From NCBI GenBank assembly GCA_016710685.1, contig JADJVC010000014.1, positions 124,001 to 188,000 of the forward strand: DNA of 64,000 nt. The letters are read 5' to 3'. The notes below the pieces were generated by a model, which had not been told where the DNA came from, did no database searches, and worked only from the letters and a program-made list of their open reading frames with translations. Position 1 is the first letter of the stretch. Every line of letters starts with the position of its first letter. This document shows positions 58,629 through 64,000 of the stretch, piece after piece. A program made the translations under genes and the position numbers. The stretch is from Flavobacteriales bacterium. Lineage in GTDB: Bacteria; Bacteroidota; Bacteroidia; Flavobacteriales_F; PHOS-HE28.

Positions 58629-60941
58629 ATGGAAGGCGAAGATTCCCACGAGATCACCAAAATGGCCGCATTGGCCGCGCAGTTCGTGAACAGTACGGCC
58701 CGCCACGTTTTCCTTACGGGAAAAGCGGGCACGGGCAAAACAACTTTTCTGCATCAGCTGGCGGCCAGCACACACAAGCGTTTCATCAGTTTGGCACCTG
58801 CCGGAAGATCTGCGATCAACTCGAAAGGCGTTACCATTCATTCGCAGTTCCTTATGCCGTTCGGCTCGTTCATTCCCGAACGGCAATTACCAGCAGGCAT
58901 CCCGGAATACGGTGCCTTTCATGACCGCGATACCTTGAACCGGCGCCACCCGCTGAACGGCAAGCGCCGCGATGTGCTGCGGAACTTGGAACTGCTCATC
59001 ATAGACGAAGTGAGCATGCTGCGCGCGGACCTGCTGGACGCGATAGACCATCGACTGCGCAGCGTTCGCGGCGTTTATGATCGCTCATTTGGTGGTGTGC
59101 AATTGCTGCTCATCGGTGACTTGTTCCAATTACCGCCCGTTGTGAAGGACGACGAGGTGCGCGTGTTGAGCAAGTGGTACGCCAGCCCGCACTTTTTCGA
59201 GGCGAGGGCGATCAAGGAAGCTGGCTATGCGCATATCGAATTGGACAAGATCTTCCGCCAGCAGGACGGCAACTTCATCGCCATCCTAAACAACTTGCGC
59301 AATAACACTGTCACCGCCGAGGATGTCACCGAACTGAACAAACACTTCCGCGCTTTTATTCCGCCTGCCGATAAGGAAGGTGTGATAACGTTAACCACCC
59401 ACAACCGCAGTGCGGACGAGATCAACCAGCAAGCGTTGGGCAAACTACCGGGCAAAGCACACCGCTTCGATGCGAAAGTGACGGGCGATTTTCCGCAAAG
59501 CATGTTTCCCGTGCTGCAGGAGATCGACCTGAAGGTCGGCGCTCAGGTCATGTTCATCCGCAACGATCAGGAGAAGGCCTACTTCAACGGGAAGCTTGCG
59601 AAGGTGATCGCCATTGATAAAGACGGCGTAACCGTGGAAATGGCCGACGGCGGCAATGCCTACAAACTGAAGAAGGAAGTGTGGGAGAACAAACGCTATG
59701 CGGTGGACGGCGTTACCAAGCAGCAGAAGGAAGAAATACTCGGCACGTTTGAGCAATACCCGATCAAACTGGCGTGGGCCATCACCGTACACAAAAGCCA
59801 AGGACTCACGTTTACCAAGGCAATCATTGACGTGGGCGCTGCCTTTGCTCCCGGGCAGGTGTACGTGGCCCTATCGCGGCTTCGCTCACTGGACGGTTTG
59901 ATCCTGCGCACCAAAATCGACCCCAGCGTGGTAAGCACGGATAAAGACGTGCTGGCCTTCAGTGCGCGGCAACACACCCAACAGCCGTTGCCCATTCAAT
60001 TGGAAGAACAACAGCGACGTTATCTGCAGGATTTGCTGGCGGCCACCTTCGACCTCGGGCCGTTGCTTCGGAAGTTGGCCCACGTGCTGAAAGACCATAC
60101 GGAGACCGGTGAGTTCGAGGATGAAAGCATGCGTTCCGCGCTTTCAATGCTTACGGAAAAGCTGAAGAAAGAAGAGGTGAACACGCAGAAATTCAACAAC
60201 CAATTGCAGCGCCTGTTGCAGGAGAACGACCGCACAACCATGCTGGACCGCATAGAAAAAGGTGGCGCGTACTACGGGGGTTTAGTACGGGATGCCATGA
60301 AGGATCTGCTGCAACACCTCGCTCAAGTCGAGCATTTCAGCCGCACCAAGGAATATGCGGTGGAACTGCGTGAAGTGGATGCGCTTTTGGTGCAGAAGGT
60401 CACCATGATCGCCAAGGCAGGCCATTTGGCCCAGTGCATTTTGAGCGGCGAAGAAGTGAAGCGTATGCCGGAACTCGCGAAAGACCTCGCCGATAAACGC
60501 ACGGCCTTGGTGGCCGAAGTGGCCGCGTGGGCCATGGAAAACAAGCCTGCAGGAAGCACTAAAACAGGGAAGAAGCGCACCGCGAAAGATGAAGACGGCG
60601 TGTTTGTGAAAAAGCCACGCAAATCCCGGCCGGAAAAAGCCGTGAAAGGTGCCACTTACGAAATGAGCTACGCATTGCTGAAGGAAGGTAAGTCCATCGC
60701 AGAAGCAGCCGCAGCAAGGGAATTGACGGTGGGCACGCTGGAAGGACACGTGGCAAAAGGCATTGGCGAGGGCGTGCTGGAGATCACGGACTACCTGGAA
60801 AAGCCCAAAGTGGAAGCGGTATCCACGTGGATGAAAGCCAACCCGGAAGCGGACAGCAAGGCGGCCATGGAACATTTCGCGCAAGCCTATAGCTACGGGC
60901 AATTGCGTATGGTGCAGGCCTGGCTGAAGCAGGAAGGGTAG
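58629..60941 (+). CDS. Pif1-like DNA helicase with C-terminal helix-turn-helix domain
   Basis: A 770-residue superfamily-1 helicase. Walker A is GKAGTGKTTF (residues 31-40), Walker B LLIIDEVSML, and motif III GVQLLLIGDLFQLPP. The 2A domain carries AWAITVHKSQGLTFTKAIID and VYVALSRLRSLDGL. After a helical middle region and a Lys-rich linker (VKKPRKSRPEKAVKG) comes a C-terminal HTH_40-type domain (SYALLKEGKSIAEAAAAREL). Such proteins probably unwind structured DNA in replication or repair; the substrate is not known. The start at ATG 58629 places Walker A as in homologues; an ATG at 58518 would add 37 residues without visible features. Confidence 0.9.
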   Translation: MEGEDSHEITKMAALAAQFVNSTARHVFLTGKAGTGKTTFLHQLAASTHKRFISLAPAGRSAINSKGVTIHSQFLMPFGSFIPERQLPAGIPEYGAFHDRDTLNRRHPLNGKRRDVLRNLELLIIDEVSMLRADLLDAIDHRLRSVRGVYDRSFGGVQLLLIGDLFQLPPVVKDDEVRVLSKWYASPHFFEARAIKEAGYAHIELDKIFRQQDGNFIAILNNLRNNTVTAEDVTELNKHFRAFIPPADKEGVITLTTHNRSADEINQQALGKLPGKAHRFDAKVTGDFPQSMFPVLQEIDLKVGAQVMFIRNDQEKAYFNGKLAKVIAIDKDGVTVEMADGGNAYKLKKEVWENKRYAVDGVTKQQKEEILGTFEQYPIKLAWAITVHKSQGLTFTKAIIDVGAAFAPGQVYVALSRLRSLDGLILRTKIDPSVVSTDKDVLAFSARQHTQQPLPIQLEEQQRRYLQDLLAATFDLGPLLRKLAHVLKDHTETGEFEDESMRSALSMLTEKLKKEEVNTQKFNNQLQRLLQENDRTTMLDRIEKGGAYYGGLVRDAMKDLLQHLAQVEHFSRTKEYAVELREVDALLVQKVTMIAKAGHLAQCILSGEEVKRMPELAKDLADKRTALVAEVAAWAMENKPAGSTKTGKKRTAKDEDGVFVKKPRKSRPEKAVKGATYEMSYALLKEGKSIAEAAAARELTVGTLEGHVAKGIGEGVLEITDYLEKPKVEAVSTWMKANPEADSKAAMEHFAQAYSYGQLRMVQAWLKQEG

Positions 60942-61034
60942 GAGCGTCGCACGCGAACATGGCGGAGGAACAACCGTTCGTCCCAACGATTGATCCGTTT
61001 CTTTGCGGCCCTTTCGGAAGTGTTCCGGACCTGA

Positions 61035-62333
61035 ATGAAAAAGGAAGAACTGCCATACCTCTACACCGAACTTGTCGAACGTTTACATGTTTGGCTCACC
61101 GGCTTGGGCGTTACGCCTGAACAAATGGCATGGACCGGTCTGCTGGTGGGCATTGTATTGGTGCTTGCGGCCATGGTGCTGCTTTCCAAACTGCTCAACT
61201 GGCTGTTCACCATGCTTCTGCATCGCCTTTCCGTTACCACGGTGAGCGAGTTGGACGACAACTTGATAAAGCGCAAAACACCGCGCTATGTCGCCCGCAT
61301 CATCCCGTTGGTGCTGGCTTACAACCTCATTCCAGCAGTGTTTGTGGATTTCCTGCAATGGGCTCACTTGGCAGAAATCTTGTTCAACATCTTCTTCATT
61401 CTGTTGGCTGTGCGCATTCTGCGTTCGGTACTGCACGCCAGCAAGGACACCCTGGCGGATAGCGATACCTACCGCAGCAAGCCGCTGGACAGTTACATGC
61501 AGGTGCTCTCTTTGGTGCTGTGGATCATTGCCGGAGTGCTGGTCTTCTCCCAGCTTACTGGTCGTTCGGCATTGGGCTTTCTCACGGCCATGGGTGCGGC
61601 ATCGGCAGTGCTGCTATTGATCTTCAAGGATACCATACTCGGCTTCGTGGCAAGCATCCAGATAAGTGCCAACGACCTGGTGCGCTTGGGCGACTGGATC
61701 ACCATGCCCAAGTACGGCGCTGACGGTCACGTCACTGAGATCAACCTAACTACAGTCATGGTGGAGAATTTCGACATGACAATAACTACCATACCGACCT
61801 ACGCGCTCATTTCCGATTCCTTCCAGAACTGGCGCGGCATGCAGGAAGCCGGTGGGCGAAGGATCAAGCGCAGCATCCGCATCAAGTTGAGTTCCGTCCG
61901 CTACTTGAATGAACGCGAGATCGAGGAGCTTCGCAAAGTGGAACTGCTCACTGCGTACATCGATGAACGCCGTGAGGAGATCCGGAAATTCAACACGGAA
62001 AACAAAGTGGATAAGAGCATGTTGGTGAACGGCCGGAACATGACCAACGTGGGGCTTTTCCGCCGTTACATGGAACGCTATGCCTTGAACTATCCTGGCG
62101 TACGGCAGGACATGACCAAAATGGTGCGCCAATTACCGCCGGACGAGCAAGGGCTTCCGCTTGAACTCTATTGCTTCGCCGCTGATATCCGTTGGGAAGC
62201 CTACGAGAACTTGATGTCTGATATTTTTGACCATTTGTTGGCTTCTACAGGAACTTTCGGACTTGAAGTATTCGAGAATCCCGCAAGCGATGATGTGCGT
62301 TTTCTTGGAGGGAAGTTGAGGGGTGAGTCTTGA
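61035..62333 (+). CDS. YbdG/MscM-like mechanosensitive channel
   Basis: A 432-residue MscS-superfamily protein with five N-terminal helices. The pore helix region is ALGFLTAMGAASAVLLLIFK, and DTILGFVASIQISANDLVRL then GDWITMPKYGADGHVTEINL starts the beta domain. The soluble region has a long insertion (LNEREIEELRKVELLTAYID and onward) typical of the YbdG branch. It probably gives a mini-conductance channel responding to osmotic stress. It differs strongly from the 307-residue MscS gene 6 kb upstream. Confidence 0.92.
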   Translation: MKKEELPYLYTELVERLHVWLTGLGVTPEQMAWTGLLVGIVLVLAAMVLLSKLLNWLFTMLLHRLSVTTVSELDDNLIKRKTPRYVARIIPLVLAYNLIPAVFVDFLQWAHLAEILFNIFFILLAVRILRSVLHASKDTLADSDTYRSKPLDSYMQVLSLVLWIIAGVLVFSQLTGRSALGFLTAMGAASAVLLLIFKDTILGFVASIQISANDLVRLGDWITMPKYGADGHVTEINLTTVMVENFDMTITTIPTYALISDSFQNWRGMQEAGGRRIKRSIRIKLSSVRYLNEREIEELRKVELLTAYIDERREEIRKFNTENKVDKSMLVNGRNMTNVGLFRRYMERYALNYPGVRQDMTKMVRQLPPDEQGLPLELYCFAADIRWEAYENLMSDIFDHLLASTGTFGLEVFENPASDDVRFLGGKLRGES

Positions 62334-62551
62334 GTCTTGAAGTGTTCACCACAGAGGCACAGAGAACACAGAGAAATAGGGGATAGTCAAAAGTCGTGAG
62401 TCTTGAGTCCTGAGTCATGAGTCAGCGTCGGCAGCCGACCAATCACCATCTACCATTCACCGATCACAACCTGCATTTCTCCGCGCCTCTGCGCCTCTGC
62501 GTCTAATCACCAATCACCAGCTACCAGTCACCAATCGCCAATCACTAAAAA
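62334..62551. repeat. Composite word-repeat spacer (GAGTCTT, CACAGAGG and CACCAATC modules)
   Basis: In order: GTGAGTCTTGAGTCTTGA overlapping the channel stop; TTCACCACAGAGGCACAGAG plus AACACAGAGAAAT (62344-62377); about five GTGAGTCTTGAGTCCTGAGT units (62390-62422); CACCATCTACCATTCACCGA; a reverse-oriented CAGAGGCGCAGAGGCGCGGA unit (about 62476-62503); and CACCAATCACCAGCTACCAG-type units to about 62545. It fills the whole gap before lolD. Confidence 0.7.
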
Positions 62552-63199
62552 ATGATCCAAGCCACCTCCATCCGCAAACGCTTCGGCGACCTTGATGTTC
62601 TCAAAGGCGTTGACCTGACCGTTGCCAAAGGCGAAGTGGTGAGCATTGTGGGCGCGAGCGGTGCGGGCAAGACCACATTCCTACAGATCCTTGGCACATT
62701 GGAGAAAGCCGATAGCGGAAGCCTGGTGATCGACGGCGTGGAAGTGGCCCAATTGAACGGAAAGGCGTTGGGCGCTTTCCGCAACAAGCACATCGGTTTC
62801 GTGTTCCAGTTCCACCATTTATTGCCGGAATTTTCCGCCTTGGAGAACGCCATGATGCCGGGCCTGATAGCCGGGAAGCCCAAAGCCGAATGCGCCGCAA
62901 GAGCTGAAGAATTGCTCACGCGCCTGAATGTGATCGCTCGCAAGGAGCACAAGCCGAGCCAGCTCAGCGGAGGCGAACAGCAGCGCGTGGCCGTAGCCCG
63001 TGCGCTCTTCAACAACCCAGGCGTGGTGCTGGCCGATGAACCTTCCGGAAACCTCGATTCTGCGCATGCGAAAGAACTGCACCAGCTCTTCTTCGACCTA
63101 CGGAAGGAATTGGGCCAGACCTTCGTTATCGTAACACACAACGAAGAATTGGCGGAGATGGCGGACAGGCGGTTGGTCATCCGGGACGGGGTGATCTGA
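62552..63199 (+). CDS. lolD: LolD-like ABC transporter ATP-binding protein
   Basis: A 215-residue ABC ATPase with Walker A GASGAGKTT (residues 34-42), a Q-loop in GFVFQFHHLLPEFSALEN, the signature QLSGGEQQRVAVARAL, Walker B VVLADEPSGNLDS and the switch His in VIVTHNEELA. The HHLLPEFSALENAMMPGL segment is characteristic of LolD, which powers extraction of lipoproteins from the inner membrane with LolC/E. The permease genes are not in this window; in Bacteroidota they are usually encoded elsewhere. A MacB-type role is an alternative. Confidence 0.9.
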   Translation: MIQATSIRKRFGDLDVLKGVDLTVAKGEVVSIVGASGAGKTTFLQILGTLEKADSGSLVIDGVEVAQLNGKALGAFRNKHIGFVFQFHHLLPEFSALENAMMPGLIAGKPKAECAARAEELLTRLNVIARKEHKPSQLSGGEQQRVAVARALFNNPGVVLADEPSGNLDSAHAKELHQLFFDLRKELGQTFVIVTHNEELAEMADRRLVIRDGVI

Positions 63200-63250
63200 T
63201 GGCCGAATGCCAAAATTTTCTACCAGGAACGGTATAATTTTACAAAACCC

Positions 63251-63634
63251 ATGAACAGTAAGATCCTAATGGTCGCCAGTGCCGCAGTAATGGCTGCGGT
63301 AGGTATTGCATTCTCGTTCGCGCCGGAGGAAACGTTGGCGTTCTTCGGCAAATCGGCTCCCGGTGCGGTGCCGGTGCTGTTGCAATTGGCAGGCGGGCTC
63401 TACCTCGGTTTTGCTTTTATGAACTGGACGGCCAAAGCTTCCGTCCTGGGCGGGATCTACGGCAGGGCTATCGTTTTGGGGAACTTCCTGCAATTCACCA
63501 TGGGGGCGTTGACCTTGCTGAAGGCGGCATCTGGAAACTCTGAAGGAATTTTTGTTTGGGTGGCAGCCGGTGGTTACGCGCTGTTTGCCGTGCTATTTGG
63601 CGTTTTGCTCTTTTCCAGTCCGAGGGGGCAGTAG
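63251..63634 (+). CDS. Small four-helix membrane protein
   Basis: A 127-residue protein with four hydrophobic helices (ILMVASAAVMAAVGIAFSF, VPVLLQLAGGLYLGFAFMNW, YGRAIVLGNFLQFTMGALTL, VWVAAGGYALFAVLFGVLLF). The short loop after helix 1 is FAPEETLAFFGKSAPGA. Similar unnamed proteins are common in Bacteroidota; no function is known. It lies 51 bases after lolD on the same strand. Confidence 0.78.
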   Translation: MNSKILMVASAAVMAAVGIAFSFAPEETLAFFGKSAPGAVPVLLQLAGGLYLGFAFMNWTAKASVLGGIYGRAIVLGNFLQFTMGALTLLKAASGNSEGIFVWVAAGGYALFAVLFGVLLFSSPRGQ

Positions 63635-63736
63635 GCAGTTGACAGCGGCAGTTTACAGTTGCAGGAGGCAACCCGCGTCGCCCCGATAGTCATAGGGAGT
63701 ACCCGATACCCTGTACTCGATACCCTGTACCAGAAA
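63634..63736. repeat. Composite word repeat, reverse copy of the 48354-48466 modules
   Basis: CAGTAGGCAGTTGACAGCGG then CAGTTTACAGTTGCAGGAGG is followed by GCAACCCGCGTCGCC and about four units of the type AGTACCCGATACCCTGTACT. Read on the minus strand the order is GGTATCGGGTA units, then GGCGACGCGGGTTGC, then ACTGCC-like units, the same order as in the tamL-murQ spacer. Confidence 0.68.
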
Positions 63737-63781
63737 CACCAAACCCCTTTCGCTACCTTTCCCATCCAAAACTTCAAGCCC

Positions 63782-64000
63782 ATGCGTACCCGATCCATAC
63801 TTGCCGCTCTCGTTCTCACCGCCGCACCGCTCTTTGCCCAAACCGGCATGGAGCAGATGATGCAGCATTTCGGTGGTAACTCCGACGTGAAAGTGGAGGA
63901 TGACAACGGCCCTTTCGTGCCCAACTCCTTCGTGGGCCGTTTCACCATGGAAATGCAGTCCTGGGAAAATGGAAAACCCGGATCGGACAAGCCGATGGTG
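63782..64000 (+). CDS. Exported protein, N-terminal part (runs off the window)
   Basis: ATG 63782 opens a frame that stays open to the window end (73 codons). It has a signal peptide (SILAALVLTAAPLFAQ) and a mature start with a Met/Gln-rich segment (TGMEQMMQHFGG), then VPNSFVGRFTMEMQSWENGK. This resembles the start of DUF4412-type lipoprotein-like or LolA-fold exported proteins, but too little is visible to be sure. It is preceded by the word-repeat spacer. Confidence 0.72.
   Translation, partial: MRTRSILAALVLTAAPLFAQTGMEQMMQHFGGNSDVKVEDDNGPFVPNSFVGRFTMEMQSWENGKPGSDKPMV

Noticed and set aside
1..64000. tRNA, rRNA or riboswitch genes
   Set aside because: No cloverleaf, rRNA segment or known riboswitch core was recognised by eye; a covariance-model scan could still reveal a small RNA.

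Overview
The window looks like a chromosomal segment of an uncultured, moderately high-G+C member of the Bacteroidota, probably a Flavobacteriales-like lineage. The evidence is secreted proteins with type IX secretion (T9SS) C-terminal sorting domains (both the short 'type A' and the CHU_C / gliding 'type B' form), a PorE-like TPR/propeller/OmpA protein, a TamB plus lipoprotein TamL pair, DUF5777, YceI and DUF1573 proteins, LytTR signalling, and Bacteroidota-style TAnnTTTG promoters. I see no rRNA, tRNA, CRISPR array, prophage or classical insertion sequence. Genus-level placement is not possible from sequence alone.

Layout. 1-1.2 kb: end of a LytS/LytTR two-component pair. 1.6-4.7 kb: an exported haem/YceI/OB-fold/DUF5777 cluster. 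4.7-7 kb: small membrane protein, citrate synthase and DUF1573 protein on the minus strand. 7-11.5 kb: MATE exporter, a deiodinase-fold protein, a T9SS-sorted cyanophycinase-like peptidase and a thioredoxin. 11.5-18.8 kb: three tandem POT peptide transporters followed by a dipeptidyl-peptidase IV, a peptide-scavenging block. 19-31.4 kb: DUF2079 membrane protein, a repeat-rich secreted protein, GlcD-type oxidase, MORN lipoprotein, CPBP protease, CotH/lamin-tail T9SS protein and an S9 peptidase. 31.6-40.7 kb: GT-C glycosyltransferase, GNAT, M42 peptidase, PorE-like protein, MnmD, NUDIX, a glycosyltransferase and a hypothetical gene. 40.9-48.3 kb: TamB and TamL. 48.4-52.7 kb: MurQ, a second GT-C protein and the ABC-F protein EttA. 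52.7-54.1 kb: a DUF4143 ATPase bracketed by inverted palindromes. 54.2-58.4 kb: a tiny lysine-rich protein, MscS channel, SRAP protein, an orphan LuxR-type regulator, two secreted proteins and a YtxJ-like protein. 58.6-64 kb: Pif1-like helicase, YbdG-like channel, LolD, a small membrane protein and the start of a secreted protein.

Two things stand out beyond the genes. First, the DUF4143 ATPase gene has a 37-nt palindrome abutting its start codon and a second copy beyond its stop, sharing an 18-nt core that is perfectly inverted between the two. Second, the intergenic spacers carry a dispersed, modular family of short degenerate 'word' repeats (CACAGAGG, GAGTCTT, GGTATCGGGTA, CAGATT and CACCAATC types). 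They recur in the same order and orientation at distant sites, or as inverted pairs.

Five genes carry single frameshifts (haem lipoprotein, DUF2079, CotH, glycosyltransferase, YtxJ) and one regulator has an in-frame TGA. Most of the frameshifts are one-base losses in short homopolymers, so assembly error must be excluded before any is called biological.
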